Positions 23,267 through 34,500 of a DNA stretch of 64,000 nt are shown piece after piece. The notes under the pieces were generated by a model. It saw only the letters and a list, made by a program, of their open reading frames with translations. It searched no databases and had not been told where the DNA came from. This stretch comes from Sporothrix humicola (taxonomy: Eukaryota > Ascomycota > Sordariomycetes > Ophiostomatales > Ophiostomataceae), in the NCBI GenBank assembly GCA_021396245.1, contig WNYE01000041.1:296709-360708 (forward strand), in the 5' to 3' direction. A program made the translations under genes and the position numbers. The number at the start of each line of letters is the position of its first letter. Position 1 is the first letter of the stretch.

Positions 23267-26200
23267 AAGACTCGTACAACGATTCGTCCTCCCGTACCAT
23301 GCAAATACCAAAATTGGGTGAACACAACCCCAGGACATGGGTCGGAGGAGGACCAAAGTGTAAATCAGCCCAGACACAGCCATATCTTGGTCACTCGCCC
23401 AGGCGTTCGTGGTTTGTGAGTGTGAAGAGAAAGATAGGACTGAAAGGTAAAAATACATACAGAAAACCCACCCCAAAATATAGGTGTGAGCGAAGGAGCC
23501 CGAAAATCTTTTTTTAACCACAGAAAACGTGCCGTCCACCACGCACACTCCTTCACCATCCACGACTGCAACGCAACGCTGAGCTGTCTATCCGTTCTGC
23601 AGGGATCAAACACTTTTCCCCGCCTTATGAAGCACTCTCCAAGTCTTCTCTATCCTTTTATTTGTTGAATTTCTCCAACGTGCATCTTGCATCGAGGCGT
23701 TGCGGCGTTGCTGGCGGACTAAAGCTGCTGTTATTGCTTGATGTGCTGGCTGGTGTACATCACCAATAATTATCTAATTTAATTTATTTTCTGCCCAGCT
23801 AACTCTCTAAAAGATCACCAATTGTACATACTTCTCCGTTCGGCATACAGAGTACAAGCCGCAGGTACACTACCAACCTGCATGCGTGGCTTGCAGCTGC
23901 ACTGACCAAGCTATGACAAGAAGAAAGGAAAGAAAAACAGTGTTGCAATGGCGTTGCAAGGAAGAAGATGATCCGATTTGAATTTTTGAAGATCACGAGC
24001 AAGGATTGAATGCACAAAGAAATAAATAAAGACGGCAGACGGGAAGTCCAACCGGAGGACAAAAAAATACAAACACAAATACTCCGTCCAAGCCACGATC
24101 AATACGTAGTGCGACCACGACGAATTTTGAGAGCGGACATCAAGTCAGAATTGGGAAAAGAGAATAACAACGAGGCTGCATTGTGATCTCTGGCGACGTC
24201 GGCGCTGACGTCGTCCATCAATGCTTGCTGGGATCTGCCCACCATCGTTCTCTTTCCGCATCTGGATATACCAGGGTATGCTACGCGGACAATGGCCCGT
24301 CAAACGCAATGCCTTTGCTAGAAAATAAAAAAATCGAAAAAGAAAAGACAATTCCGGGGAAGAAGCATTGTGTAGACGGAGCAAAGGGAAAATCAAAAGA
24401 AGGCACGAGATGAGTGCATTGTCTCGGATGACGTCCACTGCACATTTTGACGATGCACGTTTTGACAATAAACGACGAAACTGTGAAGGCAAAAAGGCAG
24501 AAGGATGACAATTGAAAAAAAAAGAGAGGCCCCTGCATCGCTGTCCCGTCTGTGAGGTCTTCTGCAAGCTCTTTCCGGACCCATGCCTTCCTTTTACGTT
24601 CTTATTTACACGCCCCTCATACACGGGACGTACCGGTTGTTGAGAGGGAAGGAAAGACCGAGGGACGAAAGGTTAGAGAAGGAGCGATGCCAATACCTGC
24701 CTATTGAGCGACGGCCTGGACTGGAAGGAACCATCCACACGAAGTTTGCTCCTATGCATAGATACCTTTTGCTATTGCCGACGCAGTGATGCCCATAGTG
24801 AACAAGACTATTAATTAATATCAAGAGCAATCTATTACACCCGCGGTAACGCATCGACCCTCGGCCGTGGGTTCAAGAGTTTCTACAGCACGGCCCAGCA
24901 GCAGCTCTGTTTTAAGTTGTCGGAGGAGGAAATAAAGTTGTAAGAAAATCAGGAATAAAGTGGCAAGTGAGAATTTGTACAGTAAAGCAAGTCAAGTGGC
25001 AAGATATTTGTCTAGAAAGCATAACTGTCATTGCCTTCACTGGTTTTCCTACGCTGGCCTTGACACAAGTTGCATCACACAATTGACACACGGGCGGCAT
25101 AGTCCCCTCGTCGGTGACGGACACGGCAAAAAAGAGTGGTAAAAAGGGACCTCCCACAACTGGCACGGCGCTCACTTCCCCACAACCAATATCCAGAATT
25201 ATGCAAATAAAGAGATCTCCGCTGGCCGGGGAAGATCATAGGGCAGTTACCTAACCGACATCCGTTGGCCGAGAACCACTCCGGACGGCAATCTCACAGA
25301 GAGATCCCTATGATACTAGACATCAGATATCGCGATATATGTGGCGTGTTTATAAGCTCAAAAGACATCACGGGTTGGGAAAGGCTTGGGAGGACAAATC
25401 AGCCAGATAGTCAGATAGGAATGACATCGTGATGTTTTCATAAGTTTTTATTTTATTTTAATATTATCTTTGAATTAGTTCCGCTTCCCGAAAGGATGGC
25501 GAGAGACACCACGGGGGGGAAAGCTCTTCCACTTTGCCTCCCTCGGCGGTAGACTTTTTGTGCAGGCCATATAAACAATATAAGAAGATAAGGGGAAGGA
25601 GTTAAAAGATGCGTAAATAAAGACAGAGAACAGATGGGAAAAAGGAAATAAAATGAGTAAAAGAGAGGCAACAAGATCGTTGTGAATACAAGGTTGATAC
25701 AAGAAAAAAGGGTTGCAAGGAAATGACAAGGTAGAAAGCAAAATGCATCGGTTCTCGATCAGTCGAGAAATAATAGGAAAAACAGACATAGAAAGAACAC
25801 CCATAAAGACGCGCCTTTTATATCTCTCCCCATCCCCTTCCATTACGCAGAGTCTTTCTAAACAAGACCCATAACGTCTTTCTACACTCTCGAGATAAAG
25901 AATAAGGCTTCACGCCGTCCGCCCGTCTTCTTTATCCCAGTAGCGTGTCACGTCCATGCTAAACCGATTCGTATCGCCGTTTTTTTTGGGTCGTTGAGAT
26001 GGGCAGCACAAAACGTTGTCAGGCATGGATCGCCGTCTTCCTTTTTGGCTGGCGAGCACTTGCCCGCAAAACATATATACATATGCAGCTCTCTCCCATC
26101 TTTCGTCGTTGCCAGCATCGCCTAGCTGCAGATGCTGCACGTTGTTGTTCGAGCTTTTCCCGTCGCCTTAGCAGCCATAGCACCAATCAAGGTTGCCCGA

Positions 26201-26274
26201 AAATATTCATGTTGGTCTTGTCTTGTAGCATATCGAGCAGCTGGGGAGGTTTAGGGACCACCGCCGCAGGCAAT

Positions 26275-27387
26275 TTATGCCTTGCGGGAGCGGGTGGTGA
26301 CGCCGCTGGTCTTGCCGGCGGGCTTGGCGCCCGTGGTCGAGGCAGTGGCGGGCTGAGCGCCGACCAGCAGGTCGTGCGGGTCGGGCAGGGGAGCCTGGGA
26401 CATGCGGCGGACGGCCTTGCGCGAAGTCGTCTTCTTGCCATCCTTGCGGTACGTGGCCAGGTAGAACGAGATGAACAGGACCAGGTACGAGCTGAGGATA
26501 CCAATGCCGGCGAAGGCGGCGAACTCCTCGCCAGAGCACTTGCCCATGTTGGGCATGTACGGGAAGTAGGTCGAGGTGAAGTAGGTGTACGAGGCAAAGT
26601 AGACGAAGCCGAGATCGATGATGAACTGGATGATCTGGAACTTGGTGACCCACTCCTTCCACCAGATGCGGATGCCTCGGGCGGACTGGAAGTAGTACCA
26701 GTACATGACGACGTGGACGCCCAGGTTCAGGGTAATCGGGACCCACGAGACGGCGGTCGAGCCGATCAGCTGGGTGTAGCACAGGAGAGCAGTGGCGCCG
26801 TGGTGGTAGCAGTGCAGGAAGGTGAGGGGCTTCTTCTTCAGGAACAGGAAGACGGTGTCGAGCAGCTCCAGGTACTTGGTCAGGTAGGTGAGCTGTTGGG
26901 AGCGAGAGTTAGCATGTGCTTGTCACTGTCTTCACACTACGAGGCACGTGTCTTCTGGATTAAAAAAACTTACGTAGTAAAGAACAACCAGCTGCTGAGT
27001 CCAGCCACCCTCGTTGCTGCAAATAGCGTGGAAGATGCCGTGGCGGACAACGGTGGGGATCAGCTGCTCAGCGTACAGGACGAGCAGCAGGAAGCTGACA
27101 ACCGTCAGGATGTAGTTGTGGACCAGGAACAGAGCCTTCAGCTTGAACGGCTCACGGCTGCGCATGAGCTCGCGGCCGCCAAAGATGATGAAGTAGTAGA
27201 TGACAATGAAGATGCTCGTCTCCTTGAGCGTCGACATGGGCGTCGATCCAGCCACGAACTGGAACTGGTCGGCAGGGTAGCCAACCACCAGCTCAAAGGC
27301 CTTGTTGAAGATGGGCCATAGCTTCAAGCCAAAGGGGCGGTCCAGCGTAGGGACGCCGAACTCGATCAAGTCACCGTAGGACGACAT
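26275..27387 (-). CDS. Fatty acid elongase, ELO (GNS1/SUR4) family
   Basis: Condensing enzyme of the ER very-long-chain fatty acid elongation cycle, using malonyl-CoA to extend acyl-CoA for sphingolipids and storage lipids. Two exons on the minus strand, 27387-26974 and 26892-26275, with an 81 nt intron, give 343 aa, a normal family length. Hydrophobic segments begin at about residue 55 (ETSIFIVIYYFIIFGG) and continue through several helices. The family signature is complete: KYLELLDTVF (about 144-153) followed by the catalytic histidine box HCYHH (165-169), then a YWYYF stretch. The tail is Lys/Arg-rich, with KTTSRKA and the C-terminal TRSRKA suiting an ER-facing cytosolic end. By the HCYHH form it is closest to yeast Elo2/Elo3-type enzymes, but chain-length preference cannot be read from sequence. 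The start was chosen because the preceding in-frame Met (27465) adds a segment not typical of the family. Confidence 0.95.
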
Positions 27388-29159
27388 TGTGGGCGAGTCG
27401 GGGAGGATCCAGAGGCGAGGATTCAAAGAAAGTCGAAGCAGGCAAAGCGAGCTGAACGCAGACACAACGAGTTAGCAAAGGCGGCCGGCCAAAAGAAGTG
27501 ACGCTGAGGCAGCAAGCAGTAAGGAGAAGAGAATGAAGATAAGGGCAAAAGACACCTGTTGTTAAAAAAACAACGCGGCAAGATGCACGCTGACGTGAAC
27601 ACAGATTTCTAATAAGGAGAAGTCGGAGAAATCGTGACGTCGAAAGGGGCAAGACAATAATATGGGGCTGCCCAAAAAAGGGGGAACAACGACGCGAAAA
27701 AAAGGACGAGACGAGGACCAAAGAAACAGTCCTCGATGCAAAAAGGGGGCACGCGTACCAAACAGTTCCCTTGCGTCGCGACGACTGCTGGAAAGATCAA
27801 GAGGAAAACCTCGACACTGGAGAGTCGATCAGAGCGACGAATTGGCCTTCAACGAAAGTTGTTGTGGCCGTGGAACTCGAAAAAATTCGAGAAAAAGGTC
27901 GTCGATATGTGGATGGGGCCCGGAAGTCGCGGGGGAAATGCGAGCAAGAAAGAAAAGAAGAAGAGAAAAGAAAAAAGGGATTAAAAGGAGTGACGAGAAA
28001 GATCCGAACCAAAAAACAACAGAGGTTGAAAAGAAAAGGGTTGACAAGAGGAACAGGAGAGAAAACGAAAAAGGAAAAGAGAAGATCGAGAAATAGAAGA
28101 GGTGAAAAGAGGCAAAGAACAAAAAGAAGGGGGAAAGAAGTTTGGTTGAACGTGGCCCAGGGACGATAGCCCCAAAGGGGGAAAGCCCGAACTGGCCGCG
28201 GCGCGCGCGGAGCTAAAAGGCAGCTACGATCCTCGATTTTTTGTGGCCTTCAATGGAATACACACTGTAAAAAGGCAGGTGCATGTCGCAACCATGCTCG
28301 CCAGGGAAGGCGCGTGTGGAGGCTTCAAAGACAGTATGAGCAATCTTAAAAATCAATGGTGGGGACCAAGGGGACAAATCTCAGCACTACAAAACTACAG
28401 GGGGGGATTGTCCCTGCAACGAATGAGAAGGCGATCAAAGCCATCAAACACTCATTTGGGGACCGTTTGGGAGATGTTTATTAAACAATAATCGCAACTT
28501 CCTGCACATGAGCAGGAACCTCGAGAAAGAATAAATTATAGAAGGCTAATGAAAAGATTAAGCAGGAGCGCACCTGCAGTTGCTCTAAGCAAGATACAGG
28601 GAAAGTACACAAAGACTTGGTTTCGGTGGCAACGGCAGGCGCGATGCAGGTCACTCGCTAGCACCAAAGGGCAAATTGCTTAAATGAGATGCAGGTTGGG
28701 CCAATGAGACGCCAGCATGCAGGTCGTTATTCAGCCAACGCGACAGCAAAATGGCATTCTGCCATATTACACCGCCCTCGTCACAAGCAAAAGGCGCGAG
28801 AAAACGACTCGGATAACCAAGACCAATATTGTCCCCCCTGAATTTCGCGGCGCAATTGAGAGCGGCCATTGTCTCGAGCGCGGTCTCGCGCATAGATAAA
28901 AGGAGCAAGAATCTTAGATAAGGATATCCCGACGAGATCGGATCTTGGGAGCTGTGAGCACAATTTGCGACGCCGAGGCCTAAATTCAATGATCTAGACC
29001 GGCGAAGGAACAGTGTACAAAGCCCAATTGGGATTCTCGATCCTCGAGATCTGATCCATTGTGGTCGAGCTCGTCATTACGCCATGTCACAAGACAAAAA
29101 GGTTGCACTGTCATTGCTGTGACCTCGACATATTTACGTAGGGAAATTGACTATGTAGA

Positions 29160-29169
29160 GTCACGTGAC
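29160..29169. promoter_or_regulatory. E-box palindrome GTCACGTGAC
   Basis: Perfect 10-bp palindrome containing CACGTG with the GTCAC extension preferred by Cbf1-type bHLH factors. It is about 1 kb upstream of COX6 and 1.8 kb upstream of the elongase. Function is inferred from the motif only. Confidence 0.35.
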
Positions 29170-29957
29170 ATAATCCAAAATGCCCCAATAGAACCACGGG
29201 AAATCTGTGAACCGTCTGAACAATGCACGTTTGGCAAGTGGCCTAGAGTTGTGCACATGCGACAGCGCAACGGTTGGAGCTTGGATTTAGCAACGGAGCA
29301 CCGGGGGACAAAGTTAACGTCCGCTCCAACATCCCGTAGCCTTACTAACGGCATATATCAATATATGCAGTGTTTCCAATTGCAGCTGCATGCCGCGCGA
29401 ATGGAAAGAGCAAAGGCCGCGTCCTTCTGTTGATGCTGCCCACCTGTCGCTCTTTCTATGTTTATCTTCGTCAGGAGCAGTCAGAAATCAGTCCACCTAG
29501 CGATTGGGAAAGCGCGTTTGGTGATTGGGCCAGATGTGGGGAAGCTTTGGACTCTTTTGCGTGGTCGCCCTAAAAATCGCTGCCTGAGGCGCCAACGCCA
29601 GACGGTTTTGGAGGAAGGTGCATGACAATGGCAGGAAAATAACGGGGTGCTTTTCGCAGGGAGAGGAACCTGAGAAGCAAGACCAAAGGTGGGGTGGGCT
29701 CCTTCCCAGTGCTAGCCACAGCGCCTGGGTCCATTCCCCAGCAGACAAAGCCCGCAAAGTTAGCAGGAGCATAGTGTGGTAGTGTGGCATTACGGGAAAG
29801 CACCATTGTAACCGAGAGGGAAAAAAACATCATTCGATTCCCGCTTGCTGCCTCTTTTCTTCCCTTCCCTTTCCGCTCCCTCTCCTCTCGCCTACTTTTG
29901 ACTCTTCTTCACGACGATTCTCTCTCGACCGCACTGCGCCCACGCACCCCTCCTCTG

Positions 29958-30026
29958 CCAATTCGAAACGCACCGTCTTCCTCTTCACTGCCCAATCCCG
30001 ACGAGCGGCCCTGCGGCAACGCCAAT
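29958..30026 (+). promoter_or_regulatory. Triple CCAAT array upstream of COX6
   Basis: Three CCAAT boxes on the same strand at 29958-29962, 29992-29996 and 30022-30026, spaced 34 and 30 bp apart, roughly three helical turns each, and 132-200 bp before the start codon. In yeast and other fungi the CCAAT-binding HAP complex activates respiratory genes including COX6, so these are plausible HAP sites. Binding is not shown. Confidence 0.5.
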
Positions 30027-30157
30027 TGAGTGCGAAAATCTTTTTTAACCGACGATTTTTCGTAGTCTCGTCATATCCCGGCAAAACCCAAAAGCCAACA
30101 ACCCCAAGCTCTCCTCTCCACCACCACCGAACCACCACCCGCCACCCGCCGTTCAGC

Positions 30158-30972
30158 ATGTCCGCCTCGATCTTCCGTGCCGCAGCCCGTGGTTTCCGGG
30201 CCCCCGTTGTTGCCCGCCCCGTCGCCCGCACCGCCTTTGTCCAGAAGGCCAGCTTCAGCGCCGGAGCTCGTCTCCGGTCCGAGCACCAGGAGGAGACTTT
30301 CGAGGACTTCACCGCCAGGTACGCGCGACACGATTTGCGAATGCGATTCGCGATGCAAGGATTGAAGGGAGGAGGACCGAATTGGCGCAATTGGCCGCAC
30401 TGCGAGGGTGGACGTGCGCAATCGGAGCAGCGGAAGCGGGCCCGAATGGTCAAGCTTTCTCCTCGAAGGGGAGCCCCATACCCGCCCGGCCAGCTCCGAA
30501 AGCCGCCTCCACCCGTCCCGACCGCCATATGAGTCAATTGACGCCGGGAGGTTGATATTCGAAGCCCAATCGAAGCATTGAAGCTGACCCATGTGTTTTA
30601 GATATGAGAAGGAGTTTGAATCCGTGCAGGACGTTTTCGAGCTCCAGCGCAACCTGAACAACGCTTTCGCCTACGACCTGGTCCCCTCGCCGTCTGTGCT
30701 GATTGCCGCGTTAAAAGCCGCCCGGAGAGTCAACGACTACCCCACCGCCGTCCGCGTTTTCGAGGGTACGTGATATCGATGCCGAGCTATACAACTTGAT
30801 ATATCTATCGCCGCACTACTTCCGGATACTAACACGCATCTTTCTCATAGGCATCAAGGCCAAGGTCGAGAACAAGGGCCAGTACGAGCAGTACCTTGAG
30901 GAGCTCAAGCCCCTGAAGGAGGAGCTCGGCATTGTCCTGAAGGAGGAGCTGTACCCCGAGGAGACCGCTTAA
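30158..30972 (+). CDS. COX6: Cytochrome c oxidase subunit 6 (mammalian Va homologue), mitochondrial
   Basis: Nuclear-encoded structural subunit of respiratory complex IV, located on the matrix side. Three exons, 30158-30318, 30602-30765 and 30851-30972, give 148 aa, the same length as yeast Cox6. Residues 1 to about 35 form a cleavable-looking mitochondrial presequence, rich in Arg, Ala and Ser and without acidic residues (MSASIFRAAARGFRAP). The mature part has the family hallmarks ETFEDFTARYEKEFES, LNNAFAYDLVPSP, RRVNDYPTAVRVFEG and LKEELYPEE. Intron 1 is 283 nt, much longer than the other introns here, and stays open in frame from exon 1 until a stop at 30530-30532, so retention would encode a different 124-residue product with the same targeting signal. 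Three CCAAT boxes lie just upstream. Its 3' end converges on the minus-strand gene starting its stop codon at 31544. Confidence 0.95.
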
Positions 30973-31543
30973 GTTATCTTAATCCGATAAATTGGCTGGA
31001 GTTTTCAGAGGGGCTTGCCACGATGGCAATATCGAACGAGTGTTTTGACGTTGTAGGAAAGCTATGAAGCAACGAAGCGAGGTAGAGGAGCAAGAGCCCC
31101 AACAGCATAAGACGGTGCATGCAAAGATGAAACTAAAGATCTATAAATCCGCACAAAAACCCTGTATATTTCCCTAACTTTAGATTTTTTGACTCATTTT
31201 TTGTCTTTCCATTACCCCTTTTCATTGTTTCGTGAGAGCCAGTGACGTACTGCTGCCTATAAGTCATGACTTAAATAATGTAATTGTTTGAATTAAAGAC
31301 TGCAATATTGATTACTGCATATACCTATATAGGTATGGAATACGGTACAAAACATGACTTCCCTTGGTCAGTTGAAAACAATAAATGAACGACATCCGCC
31401 GCGCTAAACCGACGCACCAAAGAGAAATGACAGTAAAATAGCAAACCCAAACCCAAACCGACATCCTCATCCCATGACATTCCCATCCCCTCATACATCT
31501 TCACACACTCAGCTCCTTCCTTTCCACCCCTTTCCCCCTCCAC
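30973..31543. other. Convergent 3' region
   Basis: 571 bp between two converging genes, presumably their 3' UTRs and poly(A) sites. AT-rich from about 31130 to 31330. No gene seen. Confidence 0.5.
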
Positions 31544-34500
31544 TCAAGGCTCCAGTGCAAACACCTCGCCCTCCATCGAGGCATAGATCTGTGCCTTGAT
31601 GTTATCAACCTCCTTGATCAACTCAGGCAGGCGAATGCATGCCATGCTTGCCACATTCGGATCGTCGGACTGCGAAGCAATTCTGGCCGCGTCGACTTCG
31701 GCCATGGCCTTGCTCGCCTCCTGGGAAAGCCGCACAACGTCTCCGATGCTGCCAAAGTTGGGCAGAAGAACTTCTTCGGGGGTCGGCACAGTTGGTGTAG
31801 GCGGCGCATCATCGTCGCTCATTGGGCCGAGGCCAGAGCCATCGTCATCACTGAGGAGGCTGGCAAACGCTGGGTTCCCGGATGCGGCAACGTCTGCCAG
31901 GAAAGCATCCCAATGCTGCAGCTCTTCGTCGTCGTACTCCATGTCGGCCTGTGCCAGCAGAGCCTCATCGACCTCGTCTTGCTCTTGCAGAGCCCAGCGG
32001 ATATAGGAGCGCATCAGGCGCTTGTGGCGTCCGGGCAGGTTCTCAGAAGTCTCTGGCAGCGGGATGACAGGCTCACCGTTGGCGTCGACTTCGGGTGCCG
32101 GATTCGGGTTCGGGTTCGGGTTTGTGTTGGCATTGGCGTTTGAGCTCGAAGCTATTCCGGCTGGAGGTGTGCTGGGCAGGCCCATTTCGTCAAAAGTCTC
32201 GTCGAGAGCCCGGTAAGGATCGCCGCCGCTCCGAATCTCCTCGTAAAAATCGAAATCCTCGTGCATCATTTCATCACCGAAATCCGACCCAAGCTCATAG
32301 TCCTCTTCGTCATCTGCGTCGTCTGCTTCCTTGTCGATCGTATCGGGCTGCGTGTACGAAAATTCGTTACCGTCAATGTTAGTATCTCCGTCGGCATTGG
32401 CGTCGGCATTGTTGGCGCTGCTGGCCCGCTGGTCGTTGTCGGCGGATTGAGTGTACGATTGCCGCTTCAGCCGCACCTGATGGTTCTCCCACCAGACATG
32501 GAACTTCTCCTCCATGCTCAAGGTGCCCCAGTGACTCTTGAGGCACATCCACGGCAACCATTCGCGCTTTCTAGTGAGGACGTTGCCACACCGTTTTTCA
32601 ATATACATCTCGGGATGAGGGACCTGGTTGTCGTAAAACTCTGCGTTCAGGCCTGCCATCAGCGCAATATGGTTGCTGTCTAAGCCGTCAGTGTGTGTGT
32701 GGGCAGGGACTCCAACATTCTCCTTGTTCTCGCCGTCGTCAAGATCATTGCCACCCTCTTTATCGTCCAGGTTGAAGCGGAAAAGGTCGTCGTTGTCTTC
32801 GTCGTCGGAAATGTACATCTCGTTGAGGGTTGGCAGACTGTTCAGACCCGTTTCAAGGTCGCGGTAGCCCCAGACTCCCATGAAAGGGACATGGTTGGTG
32901 AGGTCCAAGCGCTCTTCCGGATTGGCGCGCATGCGACGAGCAGCTTCAAGCGGGACCAGCTCGTCGGGCCGAAGCAGGTGCTGCGTGCCCTGGCCCCAGC
33001 CTTCGAGGTGGCCAATGCCCATCTCCCATACCGGGACGGCCTGCATGACGTCGGCGAGAATGGCGTGCTGGGGATTGTCGCTGTGTTGCTGCGGCTGGTC
33101 GTCGGCGCTGGGCTGGTCGAATCCAAAGCTGGAGTCGGCATCAAAATCAAGGCTAGAGCTGAAATCAACAAAATCGGCGTTCGCAACATCCATCTGGACT
33201 GTCGACGAGCTGTCCATGCCGATGCGCTCAGAAAGGGCCGATGATCCATCCTGGCCTTGGCTGTTCAAGACATCAAAAGGCGTTGACACTGACAAATTCT
33301 CAGAGACGGCCGGCGGCGTGTAGTCGTAGCGGACTTTGAGCTCGACCATCTCTCGAACAGTCCGGAAGGATTTGCGGCGCAAACAGTTCCAGAGGATGTC
33401 AAAGCCGCTGCGCTGGCCAAGAAGGGCCTCAACCAGTGAGTGCTCTGGGAGCTCCTGTTGCTGACGAAGAACGAAGGCTGCAGCGGCGGATGCAGCTGCT
33501 TGGTTGGTCTCAAAGTTGTCTGTGGTATCACCGCCTCCATCGGCTTGATCATTGTTGGAAGCAGCGGCACCCTGATTAGGATCGGGGAACATCTCATTGA
33601 ACATGGTGGCTGCGTCGGTAAAGGACTGATCTGGGCCACGGGCCGGGTGGTGGAAGAGCATGACCATCTTGACGTGGAACATCTGGATGGTGAGGAGGTC
33701 CGCGTCGGTAAAGAGCTTCTCATCCTGGAGCATGGTCATCCTCTCCTGGTTCGTAGGGAGGTCCATGAGAAACCACATCTTCTTGAGAGCGGCAGTGGCA
33801 TTTGCTTGAGGAAGACGCTTGCTGCTGCGAGCCAGACAAGACACAATGTCGCGCACCTTGCGTTCACGACTAACGAGCATGTTGACAAAACGCAGAGTTG
33901 GAGCCCGCTTTGACTGATGGACAGGCTTGTCGTTGGCGTCATCAGGGTGGGCTGGCACGATAGTGGTCGCCTTCAGGCAGAGTTTCCAGGGAAAGATACT
34001 GATGGTCTCGAATGTTGCGAACTGGCGAGCCAACAGCAGAACATTGCCCTCGAGGTTGCTGTCAAAGGTTGTCTTGAAGACACGGCTGGTGCGGTATAGG
34101 ACGAGGATATCCTTCAACTTGAGAAACTTGCACAGGTGCAGGGCGATATCGAGGCAGGACGAAATAGAGCTGATGAGGTCAAACTTGATGTTTCTGGCCA
34201 CGGACTGAGAGAGCTGGAAATCGGACACATCGCCATCATCAGTCACTGGAGCTGCCTGTGCAGAAGAGCTGCGGCTGGGCTGAAATTGGACGGCACCAGT
34301 GTCGCTCTCTTCGCTCTGCATGGGATGAGCACCGAGGGAAACAGCTCTGGAAATGAGGCGTCTCTTTGAGGAAGGCGGGCTCGATTGCAGCTGATCCACC
34401 ATGGGTCTCTTCCCTCCAAGCTGGCGTTGACGACGGGGCTGGAGAACTTGCATTGGCTGGGCCGAGACTGCTGTTGTACCGGTCTCTGCACCCTTGGGTG

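Larger units (their letters stand above)
20668..26274. other. 5.6 kb intergenic desert
   Basis: No coding region supported on either strand. The first part is probably the 3' UTR of the 19078 gene, and the last part includes the 3' UTR of the elongase on the minus strand. It contains an (ATTT)n repeat at 22224-22254 and a degenerate GAGCACA/GAGTACA repeat at about 23207-23266. The frames present translate to Lys/Arg-rich or Phe/Ser-rich low-complexity peptides. Confidence 0.5.
27388..30157. other. Intergenic region between the elongase and COX6
   Basis: A divergent promoter region of 2.8 kb with no gene supported. About 27650-28150 is purine-rich on the plus strand (CT-rich in the elongase's sense direction), consistent with its leader. 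A perfect 10-bp palindrome GTCACGTGAC lies at 29160-29169, matching an extended E-box of the Cbf1 type. About 29850-29990 is CT-rich, ahead of COX6. Confidence 0.5.

Noticed and set aside
25999..27321. 440-codon plus-strand frame opposite the elongase
   Set aside because: The elongase with its HCYHH box is on the other strand, and this frame spans the elongase intron without sense.
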